Shown here: piece by piece, positions 11,633 to 22,708 of the stretch | How the letters are laid out: each line of letters begins with the position of its first letter | Numbering within the stretch: position 1 is the stretch's first letter | Program-made: the position numbers and the translations under genes | Notes under the pieces: model-generated | Seen by the model: only the letters and a program-made list of their open reading frames with translations | What the model was told of the DNA's origin: nothing | Databases searched by the model: none | Source of the DNA: Verticillium longisporum | Lineage: Eukaryota; Ascomycota; Sordariomycetes; Glomerellales; Plectosphaerellaceae | DNA length: 64,000 bases | Reading direction: 5' to 3' | NCBI GenBank assembly: GCA_019188255.1 | Contig: JAETXT010000002.1 | Span: forward strand, 6,503,011-6,567,010

Positions 11633-12065
11633 TGTTACGACCTGGCAGCTTCCGAAGGGGGAACACTGTCAGAGGGTTAGGGTTGCTGTTTGCAGAAGCT
11701 TAGGTTGTGACTCTGAGACGATGTGGTGTCGTAAGGCGTTGCGCACTCGTTACAATGGATACAAGGTAAGACTTAGATTGATCACTGTCGTGAGAAAGAA
11801 TGTATCTACAAGTACCGAATGCCCGTCCTTATATACCTGTCATTCTGTCCTTGTCGTGTTGGGTTGGTGAGTCCATGTTGGATGGCTCACCTTTCTTGTC
11901 GTGATCCTGTTGCTTGGGTCACGGTGTGGTTAGTGACCGGATCACTTTGAGAATCGTGATCTGGTCACGGTCACGTGAGTGATCCTGTGGGTCCGTGCGG
12001 CGCGTCCGATCGCCTGCGGGGTGTCCTGCCTGGTGTCCTGGTGACGACCGGGCTGGGGCGTTACA
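11633..12065. mobile_element. Solo LTR, not RIP-eroded
   Basis: A 433-bp GC-normal sequence interrupts hAT copy 1. It starts TGTTACGACC and ends GGGGCGTTACA, and is flanked by the 5-bp duplication TATAG (11628-11632 and 12066-12070). The matching stretch in hAT copy 2 is uninterrupted. It contains no coding region, so it is a solo LTR left by LTR-LTR recombination of a gypsy-type element other than the full one in this window. Confidence 0.85.
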
Positions 12066-12822
12066 TATAGAAGGAGAATAATATTAATGCTCTTACTATT
12101 AATAGAAGCTCTATTATATATAATAAAGCTATATAAGCTATTCCGGGCTTAATTACTATATTTAAAGCTATTAATATTTAAAGCTAGGGTAGAGGATTAT
12201 AATAGCTATATAGAGAAGGGACTCTTTAAGCTTTATATAATATTAATTTAACTTCTATTATATATTAATAATAGATAGATAGAAATAGTAATATAAATCT
12301 TTAATAAAGGCTTTAAAGTATTATAATATATTTATATATTTATTATAGATATATTCTAGAAGTATTTAATTAATCGGAAGCGATATAGATTATTTATTTT
12401 ACTAATATTATATTTATTTATAAATATTTAAAGAGGCCTACTTTTCCTATTATTAGCTATTATTATTCGGATTATTAAAAAATGCCTTTTACTCTTCTAT
12501 CTTCTTTAGGATATATTCTATTCTAATAAAAACTTCCTAGAAAGTATTATAGCTCCTATCTTTATTCTATCCTTATATTTATATTATTTATTAATAAAGG
12601 GGCTCAAAGGTAATATAAAGCTCTATTAAAAGGTATTAATCTTTAAAGAGGAAGTAATCTTTAATAGGAATTTATTTATAAAGGTCGATTTTATATATAT
12701 TTCTAATTAAGAAGCTTTAGATATTACCCTTCTTCTTTAGAGCTTAATTAAATATTAGATATATTAAATTCTATTAAATCTTATTATTTAATAATAATTA
12801 AAGCTTTATTAAGGTTTATATA

Positions 12823-14681
12823 ACGTAATCCACAAGCGAGTGGTTCACCCATGCGAGTGGTTCACTTCACCCCGACCCGACAAACATTCCGAGGAAAACC
12901 TCAACCCAAACGCCGTAAATCAATTAAAATCACTCCTCCTCGTCTTTTGCAGACGATGAGATAGCTACCTGACAAGTTCTCGCGTTGTGGCCGGTCTTCC
13001 CGCATACGCTACAGCATCGTTTCTTCGGCTGGGACCACGACGCGGGACCCGGGTTCTGCAGCGTTTCCTCTTTTATCTGGATATCTACTTCCTTCTGAGC
13101 AATCTTGTCCTGTCCCTCGCCTACAGCCATGCTTCCTCCTTCCCGGAGACGTAGCTTTTGGCCCTCCGGCGTCGGCTTAGTGTAGCATTTTCCTCTCGAA
13201 GGATCATAACCTCTGACTTCAAAAGAGCGATCTGGTGCATAACACCCCGCGTCCCCTTCGCAAGATAGTCAACAGCATCTAAAATTGACGTTGGGGAGCT
13301 TCCCTGGTGGCGTGAGATTCGCCCTTTGATGAAGTCAGTCTGGGAACCTGCCTCGAGCAGGTTAGTGGGCGTCTTAGAGACCCAAGAATCACGCTCCCCG
13401 TGGGACGTCCCCGGAGGCGTCGTCGTCCTCAACCTCACATCCAGCTTTGACAGGACTGTTTCCGGGTTATGGGGGACAAGCCCCGCTCCTCGAAAGCCTC
13501 CCTGGATGTTTTTTCTGTCATTGCTTGCTGAAATGCAGCCGAAAACGCCGGGAAGAAGTCCTCTTTGCTGATGTGCGTTGTACCCGCCCTCATCCTATCC
13601 TCGATTTGCCGACCGTATGCTTTCTTTAGTGGGCCAAAACACCCAACATCGAGAGGCTGGAGTAGATGTGACGAATGAGGAGGCATACAGAGTGTGATGA
13701 TGTTGTTCTCCTTGCAGTAGAGTTCGAAGTCGACCGAGTGGTGACTTTCGTGGCCATCCAGGATCAGTAGGCGATAACCGCCCGAAGTACGGGACTTTGT
13801 ATGCCTGTCAAAATGCCGAATCCATTCCAGACCAATATCATTCGTCGTCCAGCCGTTTGGAGATGTTGCGATTCTCCAGTCGCGAGAAATCGCGTCGTCC
13901 TGGTACCAGCTCGAGAGGTGGTACTTGCCCGAAACCACGATGAACGGCGGGACGGAGAAACCCAACGCGCCAACGCCCTGGATCACCGTAACCCATTCCC
14001 GGTTGCCTGGCTGCCTCATCTTCACATTGGACCGTCTTTCCGAACTGGTCACGACCATTCCGTTGGCGATAACGCCCATCTGGAAGCCGGTCTCGTCAAA
14101 GTTGTACATGTCAGCCTCTTGGATGCCGTACTTGGCGATCATGTTATGCACGAGGCGGAACCACGCGTTTATCGCGTCCGGATCTTCGCATTGGGCCCTC
14201 TTGTAGTCGTACTTGCGAAAGAAACGCGTCCGGAGCTCTGGTTGCCGTTTGACGAAGTTTGCGGCCCAGTTCTTCCCGACGCGTGGCGCGTCACGGTCGG
14301 CAAGCAGGCGATTCGCCATATCTCCGACCTCACCCAACCGGGGAGGGTAAGATCGCGCATCTAGGTCAAGGATATATTCGACAATAGTTTTCTCTTCTAG
14401 TACTGTTAATTTGGCAGAATTGGGCGGGCTTTCGCGTCGGGAGGGTTTGCCCTTCTGGCGTCGGAGGAGCGTCGTTAAGGGGACGGTGTAGATCCTCGCA
14501 GCACTCCGGGCGCTTAGGTTCGGGTCATTGTCCATAGCTTGGATAGCAAGGAATAATTGACCTTCTTTTGAAAGAGTCTCCATCGCGGGCGGAGGTGGAA
14601 TCTGTAGAATTCAGGTGTAGGTCGTGGGCCCGGGCGAAGTGAACCACTCGCTTGGGTGAACCACTCGCTTGTGGATTACGT
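12823..14681 (-). mobile_element. Fot/pogo-type DNA transposon
   Basis: A 1,859-bp GC-normal element with 46-bp terminal inverted repeats (one mismatch), beginning ACGTAATCCACAAGCGAGTG at the left end, and a TA target duplication (12821-12822 and 14682-14683). Each inverted repeat contains the 13-mer GCGAGTGGTTCAC twice, which may give the transposase two binding sites per end. The body encodes a pogo-class transposase on the minus strand. It sits in RIP-eroded sequence but is itself unmutated by RIP, so it arrived later. Confidence 0.93.
12930..14583 (-). pseudogene. Pogo/Fot-class DDE transposase, two 1-nt frameshifts
   Basis: The ATG is at 14583. An N-terminal helix-turn-helix of the psq/CENP-B type (residues about 1-130) is followed by the DDE_1 catalytic core. 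The first Asp is in YNFDETGFQ, the second in LLILDGHESHH, and the third in LLQPLDVGCFGPLK. The main frame ends at 13435 after running out of frame near the C4 run at 13481-13484. The tail continues in a second frame (13121-13438) with a basic coiled coil. It then shifts again at the A4 run (T4 at 13155-13158) into a third frame (12930-13130). That frame ends with a CCHC-like zinc knuckle (CSVCGKTGHNARTC), typical of this Fot subgroup. Both breaks look like one base missing from a homopolymer, so they may be sequence errors. Confidence 0.88.
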
Positions 14682-14683
14682 TA

Positions 14684-16726
14684 TCTTAAGTAACTTATTA
14701 CTCCCTCTAAAAGGTCTAACCTACTAGAGGTATATAGTAGGATTAATATATTAGTCTAGAACTAATAGTAATTTATATATTATATATTATAATAATAGGA
14801 CGTTAGTAATCGGTAAAAGATTAGCTATAAGCTCTATTAACGTTAATAGTAATATATAGTACTATCCTCTCTAGGTCTAGGGCCTTAGAGTACTTCGTTC
14901 TAGGATTAATAATAAATATATCGGATTAGGACTTTTATATTCTACTAATACTATCCTCTATAGCGGCTATCTAAAAAGCATTAGAGAGGGTAGGTATTAC
15001 CTTCGCATCTAGCCTTATATAAGTAGCTCGAAAGTTAAGAGACGAGTTATCTATAGTACTGAACCGAAACTAAATTATCTCTATCGCTAGTAATATATCT
15101 TTAGGGACTTATTAGCGGCCTTCCGAATACTATTATATAATTACTACGATATACTAGACGTTTCCTAAGCTATAGAATATAGAGCGCTTTATCTAAATAG
15201 ATAGCTCTATCTATTAAGTAGAGAACCTCGTTCCTATTTAGATAGAAGATAGTAGCTCTATAGTCGTCTCTTTACTATTATAATAATAATCCTACTCTTA
15301 TTCTAGAGCTATAATAATAAAGGTCTTATATAGGATAGCCTATAAGAACTATAAAGCGGTCTTAATATAGTTAATAGTAGGAGTTATCGACCCTCGAAGT
15401 ATTATTATCTCCGAGCTACTCCTTTAGACTATCTTTTAAAGCTTATTTTCATTTTATATAAGCTATATTTAGTATTTTCTAATAAAATATACTACTTTTT
15501 ATATATATTATAAGCTAGCGCTAGAGAAGATAGTATATTAGTAATAGGTTCCCGAATATATATAAAAGAGGGTAGATGCTATTATATATAAATACCGATC
15601 TTATAGATATAAGTTTAAGACGGCTCTTAAGTATAATAGATAGGAACTCTATATAGCGATTAACGATTACGCTTATCTCCTAGAGCTAGATATATAGCTC
15701 TATTATTAGCCTCCTATTTCGCTTATTAGGGAACTATATTAGTAATATTAGGGTTAGTTAATATAGCTATATTTACCCGCTAATACTATAATTATATAGT
15801 ACGATCTTCTCCGCTTTAGTATAGTTAGTAGATATAGCGCTTTATATTAATAATAGTATAAGTAGAACGTACTACGGTTCTCTATAGAAGGTTAAAGAGA
15901 GAAATATTTTAAAGTAATTATTTAGATATATACGATTCTTTTATATATAGATTCGTATATATTTAATAAATAGATTATTAACGCTATATAAGAATATTTA
16001 CTCTATTAATAATCATATTTTCTATAAATATTATAATTAGCGAGAGCTTCTCCTAAGAGCTTAATAATACTAGCGGATATTATACCTATTAACGGGACTA
16101 TTAATAAATACGAAAAAGTCTAGAAGCTACTAGCTACGTTCTTTCTAGATCGGTCCTTCTAATAATAGGCTTAAATTTCTTTATCGACTATATAGTATAG
16201 ATAGTTAAGATCTTATATAGATCTAGGTAATTATATATAAGATTCTAGTATAGGAAGCGGAGAGTAGCGTAGCCCTCGAAGCTAAGGGACCTACTATTAT
16301 ATATATCTTAAGGAGTATAAATATATCGATAAATTATCTATTATTATTAAAAAATAGATAGTCTAGCTAGTAATATAGTTAAAACTTCTCGGGCTATTAA
16401 GGATAAAAAGCTACGATATAAGTCGTAAGTTATAGGGGTAGCTATTAAGTATCTCAAGGCTATAAAGGTGCTGAATCGACGACGATGCTTACTAATAGTA
16501 TCGTTGAGATCGGTTTATACGTCGACGGTTATATTAAAGGTATATTAGGCATTGAAAGTATAAAAGATATACCTTATAAGATAGGCTTATTAGGATACTC
16601 TATAGTGCCTAGGGCGTAAGAGGGCAGTTAATAGTTAGCACGTCTTAGACGGCTGCGACCCTGGCGGCCGGTTGATTTACTAGACGGAGCATATTACTTT
16701 ATATTAGCATTTATAGCCTTATTATT
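14684..16726. mobile_element. Unidentified RIP-degraded insertion inside hAT copy 1
   Basis: About 2 kb absent from hAT copies 2 and 3. It is AT-rich with abundant TAG/TAA in all frames. The minus strand shows long stretches that read as protein if TAG/TAA are taken as mutated Gln/Trp codons, so it was probably coding, but I cannot name the family. The right part (about 16440-16690) is less eroded and GC-richer. The Fot element sits about 9 nt inside its left edge. No convincing terminal repeats were found. Confidence 0.5.
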
Positions 16727-18151
16727 AGTTAACTCTTCCGCTTTATCTATAATATCCTATTACTCTATCGAGGGCTCGAATAAAAGGGCTAGAAGAGCTC
16801 GCTTTTAGCTTTATTATTAATATAAATTAATTATTTAACGTTTTTAATAACTTATTCCTATATTATTTACTATTAAGTTTAAATTTAAATATATATAATA
16901 ACCTTTTATAGAATTAAAGGAATCTATATATAAGATTTAATTAAGTTTTTATATAAAAGAAGAAATAGATATAAGCGGAACTTTAAGCTTCTTTAATAGA
17001 TATTTATCTCTTTTATAATTATTAAATTTCTCTAAATTATTTTAGGATATTTATAATATCTATATATTATATTAATAGCTAAAGGTAATAATAATAATAT
17101 CTCCTAGTATTTTATAAATAGCTAAGTATTTATATAAATACTTTTATAGCTAATATTATTATAAGTATTATTAGGAATTAAGATATCGTTAATCTTATTA
17201 ATATTCTAATCTCTAATAATACTTTAATAAATAATATTTATATTTATAAGCTTTTATATATTCTTTATCCTAAACTATATAAAGAAGATATTATTAAATA
17301 TTAATTATAATACTATAATTATATATTTAATTTTATTAATTATATATTCCTCTATAATAAGGATAATAAGACGTTTAAATAAGAGTCTTAGTCTTTCGAG
17401 GATAGCGATAATCCTAATAATATCTTATACTTCTAATAGAAGAAGGGCTTAATAAGAAAGCTTTATAATATTATTAAATAAATAAGATCCTCTTTATAAT
17501 AGAATAAATACTTCTAAATATTATAATAGAGGAAGCTTAAAATTAAGAATTCCTCCTCTATTAATAAATAATATCTAAAGAATTCTAGGAGATATCCTCT
17601 ATTAAAGATCCCTCGAATATTTTATATCTCTTCTTTAAATAGAGGCTCGAAGAAGTTATTATAGAAGCTTTAAATAATATTAGATCTTATCTCTTATTAT
17701 AGAGATTATAGATCTAAAAGCTCTTATTAAAAGTATTCCTTTTATTAAGGAGCTCCGCTATAAAGATCCTATAATCCTTAATCTAGTTTATATAGCCTCT
17801 AGAGCCCTTCCTTATAATAAGAGTATTAAAGGTAAAACGGTAGCTATATTAAATAGCTATAAGGAGGTCGAGATCGGAGTAATTTAATTTAAAGAACTAA
17901 ATACGAATAAAGGTAAAGGGGCAGGTTCTAAAGATAATAAGAGATATATCGATAACGATAATAGTATAGGAATAGCCCTAAGGGTATAGGAGCTATCGTA
18001 GCGACGTTATAAGTAAACTATATTAATAGAATTACTATATTAATAGAATTATAACTTTAAGGGAATTACCCTAAATTCTAATACTCTATATATATAAATA
18101 TAAATATATTAGATAATATAAATAGAATCTTCTTTATAGATATTAATAGAA

Positions 18152-18221
18152 GCTAGTAGCTTAGTTAATTAGGATCTCTAATACTCTATTAGAGGCTATA
18201 GGTTCGAATCCTACTATTAGC
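18152..18221 (+). other. tRNA-like sequence in hAT copy 1, with hairpin and T-run
   Basis: A 70-nt stretch has a 7-bp acceptor-like pairing (GCTAGTA with TATTAGC), an A-box-like segment (TAGCTTAGTTAATTAGG), a perfect B box (GGTTCGAATCC) and an anticodon-arm-like hairpin. It is followed by a 14-bp inverted repeat (18227-18240 with 18252-18265) and then T5 at 18268-18272, which could act as an RNA polymerase III terminator. The anticodon loop is non-canonical, so it is not a functional tRNA call. The same module recurs in copies 2 and 3. Confidence 0.5.
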
Positions 18222-19114
18222 ATTATCGTACTATTAATAAGAGACTCCCTTTTATTAATAGTACGACTTTTTAATTAATCGGATAGGCCTTTTTATAGGT
18301 CCTAGGGCTCGGAATAGCTATATTCTAGGCCTAAATATATATTTAAACGTTTACTAAATATCTAAATATCGAAATACTATAGATTTAGTTATTTAATTAT
18401 AGGAAATCGGTCTATTTATTTAGCTATTTAATGATTTAACTTATTATATTTGATCGGGGTGCATTACTGATCGCTCATGACCCTAGCAACATCAACCCCT
18501 TTGTTAGCGATAGTGACGTCTTGTGCGAGTAGTGGAGTCGGGTCGTCTCCTCGCAGGTTGTTAGAAACAAGAAGAGTACTTTGGTGATTAACAACGCCAT
18601 ATCTTTGCGATCCGCTCTTTCCCAAGACTTGTTACCGGCCGGGAAGAGTTACCTTTCCAACGCCATGGGAGTTGTCACAACCATTGTCCCCATGGGAGAC
18701 GTGTTGGGGAAACCCCTGGGTTTGGTGGCAACTAGGATTCGTCAATCCCTTAAAGAACTTGGGAAGAGAGAACAACTGGTGTCCTATGCCTCCTTGATCC
18801 GGAAGTCGTCTCGGAAGCTCAATCCTGCGTTTGGAAAGGGAAACTTTCACGTCATATCGTTTTCCAACTTTACCAAAGCAGACTTGTTCGGAACCGACTT
18901 CTCATCGGCCATTATATCCGAGTCTCCAGCGGCTACGGATACTGTGAAAGTTGGTCGACCAAGGTGCATCGAGTTCTGGGAAGGCTACAAGTTTCCGAAC
19001 TCATTTTTTATCTTGGGGAAAGGCTTAAAGGGAGAATACTGGATTTCGGGGAACTTACGTCGCAATGTCTGGGACAAGATTGAAGAAAGTCTAAGAACAC
19101 AATCGGGCTTCTGA

Positions 19115-19665
19115 TATTGGTAAGTGAAACCACCCTTAAAGCCGTTGCCTGAAGCCGTTGCCTGAACTGCTCGATGGTATAGACCAAGCAGAGCTCATAA
19201 GCGGACGCAACTAGATGAATAGGCGAATGGAGTTAGGAACTCTTAGAGGCGTCTAAATCTGCATCTATATCTTTCAGCTACAACAACGACTTCTTCTGAA
19301 CCTTACCGTGCATGTCAGATTTTATGTAGACGACGAGAATCAGCCCACGCAATTGATTGCCTAGAGGACAAGATTGATACACAATACCAGTCCTAAACGA
19401 CTCAGAATACAAGACAGCCTGAATGATCAACCAAATACCAAATGAGAAGAGCAGCCACATGTTAGAGACGCGGGTTAGATGCCGTCATGGATTCCCCACG
19501 CATAGATGACGGTGACAGACTCAAACCACTTAAGCATCCAAGTACTCATCATCGGAACTCAGTTTCTAGTATTCTCATCGGTGGGGTGGGCTTGCTGGTA
19601 GTTTTGGGGTGACGGCCTATAGCCTCGAGTAAGGACAACAAATTCCCATATCCTGCGACACAAAT
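19115..19665. other. Convergent intergenic region
   Basis: This separates the 3' ends of the acyltransferase (plus) and the cyclase (minus). Only a short hydrophobic ORF of 60 codons (19278-19460, minus) is seen and is not supported as a gene. It presumably holds the two 3' UTRs. Confidence 0.5.
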
Positions 19666-21921
19666 CTACAAAACATTTATGTCCCCGTACTTCCGCGCAA
19701 ACAAGCCCAATGCCTTGATTGGGAAAATATACTTGTAGTTGGTGTAGGATATCATGCTGCCAGACGAATCAGTAGGTACCATTGAGTGCGATCGTTGCAT
19801 ACTCACCCAGATTTGTTGAAAACTCCCTCGAGGGCTTCTTGTGCCCATTGTCCGTCAGACTGTTGGCGTGCCATAATCATCCGTATCCCTCTTACTATAG
19901 GCTCCATGTCTGGGTACCCTGCCTGCATGAGCCCTATACAGGCCCAGGCAGTCTGCACGATTTGGGTGTCCTTGTGATCAACATAGAAACCAAGCTCACA
20001 GCCCCGGAAGCTCTCGCCCCAGCCTCCATCTTCCCGCTGGTGGGCCAATAAGAATTCACAAGCGCACCGAATGGATTCGCTGTTATGCCAGGTGTCGCCA
20101 ACATCCTCCAGCGCCTCAAGAGCAAACATGGTTCCGTAGGTGAAACAGATTCCCCAAGAGCCATACCAGCTGCCGTCATCCCGTTGAGCGGATCGGATAA
20201 ACTTGATCGCTCGTTGAATGAAATTTTCAATTTCCAGGGCTCGGTAAAATGGGTTGACCTTGCGGAATTTGTCGAGTGCCAGCATGCATGCCGCTGTGCA
20301 CTCCACGTAATCGTATTCGCTCCCGCGACGGAGCTCGTAACTAGAACACCCACCTGTGTTGTTTTGCATCGACAATAGAATGTTTACGGCATCGCAAAGC
20401 CTGTCCTCTGTGACTATGTTCGGATAGCCAGGGATGCTCTGGAGCGCTAAGACGCTCTTTAGCCCTTCAGCAGTGCAGTCGGTGACAGTATAGCCCTGTT
20501 GCCGGGTGCTGAAGGGCCACGCTCCTTTTCTGTAGTGACGGTAGCAGATACCCTGCTCTCGACAGTCGTCCCGAATTTGGTGTTCTTTCAGAAACTCGAG
20601 AGCCTTCATGAGCGTAGGCTGGTACCTAGGATCGTCCGCGAGGCCTGTGTCCACGATAGCCTGGATGGAAAAGGCTGTATCCCAGACCTGGGCCCCGTTA
20701 GTTCCGTTCATGAGCATGCCTTCATCCTTCTTCCATAGGTAATCCATCAGATGGTCTAGATGGCGAGCCATGGCGGTGCTCTTTGGGCCTTGTTGAATGT
20801 AGCAAACCAGGGTATTCATTGGGGCATTCACGGGCCCGAGATTTACGTATTCGGGATTCTCATCCTCGTGCTGAATGAGATCGTAAACCCATGCCTCTGC
20901 AGCGGTCGTGAGCTTATCGTGACGGAGATAAGGATTCCAAATGTTGACAATAAGCCAGTTGGCTGTATTCAGTAGCCACGATTTGCTGTGGTAATTGTCG
21001 CGAGGGGAAATGCTGTTTCGGTGGGCAGAGAAGTCAATCAACTCGGGTGGCTGCACAAAGAGTTCTTGGCGTATATCCCTGGTGAGATCGCAGAGAGGAT
21101 ACTGCCAACGTCTCGACCAAACCCAAGACATGGGCAAAAAGACTTGTCGTATGTGTATCCACCATCTCCAGGGAGCAAAGGGAACCCAGTCCGGAAGGAG
21201 CCATAATTCAGGAGGAACAGGGTTGACTATGTCCCATGGCATGACTCCTAGTACACTAAGCCAGAACTTTGCCCAGTGAGGCGCATTGAGGGCGCCACCC
21301 AGCCTGTGCAGCTCGGATCTGGCCTTACACAGACGTGGATGATCAGCTCGAACACCTAGGAGCCTGAGAGCTGTATAGTTCATGGCCAGTCCGAAGACGG
21401 ACCCTTCTGCTTCGATGTGGAGGCCCCAGCTGCCATCATCTGGGTTTTGCCGCGCGAACAGATAATTCTTGATTTCAATCTTGAAAGCCTCTGGTATGGA
21501 CGCTTCGGTAACGTACCAGGTAATTACCAATCCAGGAAGCAAAAAAAGAGGACCACCCTCTTCACAGGCCCAATGACCTGAAGGGAGCTGGAGCTTCGAA
21601 TAGACAGAGACAGCATTGATGACTGACTGCATGGGCGTTTTTGCCGGCTCAACCTTGGAGAAACCCTTGATCAAAAGGTCAGCTCTGTTTCACAACATCT
21701 CAAAGGGTAAGGCTTACAGTGGATAAACCCAAGTGGTATCTGTCCACTGCCGTCTGGGGCCATTTTTGGATGTCTTCGTCCCTCGTCAAATAATGCCAAA
21801 CGTTGCGACCGCCGTCGCTGGACAGCCTCCATCGCGAAGGGTCCGTTGTTGCCTCAGCGAAATCACCCGGTGAGAAATCAGACTTTTCCTCACAAAAGCT
21901 ATTGGTACCGGAGCAGCTCAT
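19666..21921 (-). CDS. Oxidosqualene cyclase (lanosterol-synthase family)
   Basis: Three exons: 21718-21921, 19807-21665 and 19666-19756. Phases fit and the total is 717 residues, normal for the family (about 720-760). The catalytic-acid motif DCTAE is present near residue 461 (VTDCTAEGLKSV). It is diagnostic of cyclases acting on 2,3-oxidosqualene rather than squalene-hopene cyclases, which have DXDD. Several QW repeats are visible (QNPDDGSWG, QRDDGSWYGSWG, QREDGGWGESF). The N-terminus has the usual DPSRWRL...WHYL start and the C-terminus the SYTNYKYIFPIKALG end. It should cyclise oxidosqualene at the ER membrane to a tri- or tetracyclic triterpene scaffold. Clustering with P450s and an acyltransferase points to a secondary-metabolite cyclase rather than the housekeeping lanosterol synthase. 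The product (lanostane, protostane or other) cannot be read off. Confidence 0.93.
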
Positions 21922-22708
21922 GATAAAATCGGGTCCAGGGATGCGGATGAAATCAACACAGAGATTCAGGAGATGTTACTGAACCAAGGCTTCCAAACAG
22001 ATTTTAGTAAATTTGACAACAACTGCCTGATGGAAATACGCCATGGGATACTACAGACTTTCTTTATCTCAGTTTTCATATTCACAGACGGCGATCAAAG
22101 ACAAATTCCATCACGGCTGGGTGCGCAAGTAGACGCGGAATGCCTGTGGGAGCCGCTATCATGCCTCCAACTTTCAGCGTCATCATGGTTTACATCTCGG
22201 CTACTTCTCAGCGTCGATACACCGAGGTTGTCACGAGTATTCATCCCGTGTTTCATGACCGATCCCGACATTCCAGCGGTCAACGACGGCTGATTTACTG
22301 ATGTTTTACTTTACGACGCAAAGTGGGTTGATATGTCAGATACGGCTGTGAGCAGGCAAAATGAATGTAGTCAGAAGCCCCGCGCAGGAGCCTGGAACTG
22401 AGACGACGGGGCCCCGACATACCGCCACCCCTGCAGGTGAACCCTCAGTAAGACACGGAAGAGCGGGCGCTTCAATGTCTCGATCACGACCTGCAGGATT
22501 TGCATGAGAAGCAAGAACGAAGTCATCTTTTAGTATTCGCTGACTTTGAAGCTGAGAGACGAACATTTCCCTCCGAGCTAGTAAAATAACGTGTCGATTG
22601 ATAAAGGCAGAGTGGCTCACACGCAGAGAAACATTTCTCCCCTCAAGTCATCCTCAGCGTTTATTGCGAGAAGCATTTTCCAACGGATTCAAAGTCCAAT
22701 CTTTCACC
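21922..22708. promoter_or_regulatory. Divergent promoter of cyclase and P450-A
   Basis: 787 bp lie between the start codons of the cyclase (minus) and P450-A (plus), so the pair is probably co-regulated from here. The heptamer CCGACAT occurs twice (about 22265 and 22415). The same core lies in the TCACCGACAT array upstream of the acyltransferase and in a hairpin loop upstream of P450-D. Whether it binds a cluster regulator is not shown by the sequence. Confidence 0.45.

Larger units (their letters stand above)
11008..18469 (-). mobile_element. hAT transposon copy 1 (RIP-degraded, nested inserts)
   Basis: The terminal inverted repeats (consensus CAGTANTRCACCCCGA) are at 11008 (first C changed to T) and at 18469. 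The 8-bp target duplication is 11000-11007 (ATTACTCG) and 18470-18477 (ATCGCTCA); the three differences are all transitions, as expected if RIP hit the flanks. The family is assigned from the 8-bp duplication, the CAG-type ends and the hAT dimerisation domain readable in copy 3. The coding strand of copies 1 and 2 is minus. Inserted within are a solo LTR, a Fot/pogo element and an unidentified 2-kb segment. Relative to copies 2 and 3, an internal module of about 840 bp (about 16727-17565) is inverted. Very AT-rich with dense stop codons; inactive. Confidence 0.9.
10168..19114 (+). pseudogene. BAHD-like acyltransferase split by hAT copy 1
   Basis: Exon 1 is 10168-10344 and exon 2 begins at 10406. 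Exon 2 runs to 11007, is broken by a 7.46-kb insertion, and resumes at 18478, ending at 19114. Removing the insert plus one 8-bp target copy gives 1416 nt, an exact multiple of three (471 residues). The catalytic H-x3-D motif is HTLCDMVG before the break. A SFSNFTKADLFGTDF segment after it matches the DFGWG-like region of fungal transferase-family (PF02458) acyltransferases. Such enzymes acylate hydroxyls of terpenoid products. Two in-frame TAG codons at 10790 and 18530 replace what look like CAG (Gln) and TGG (Trp), both RIP-type changes. The gene is therefore dead by insertion and by point mutation. It is convergent with the cyclase, 551 bp away. Confidence 0.88.
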
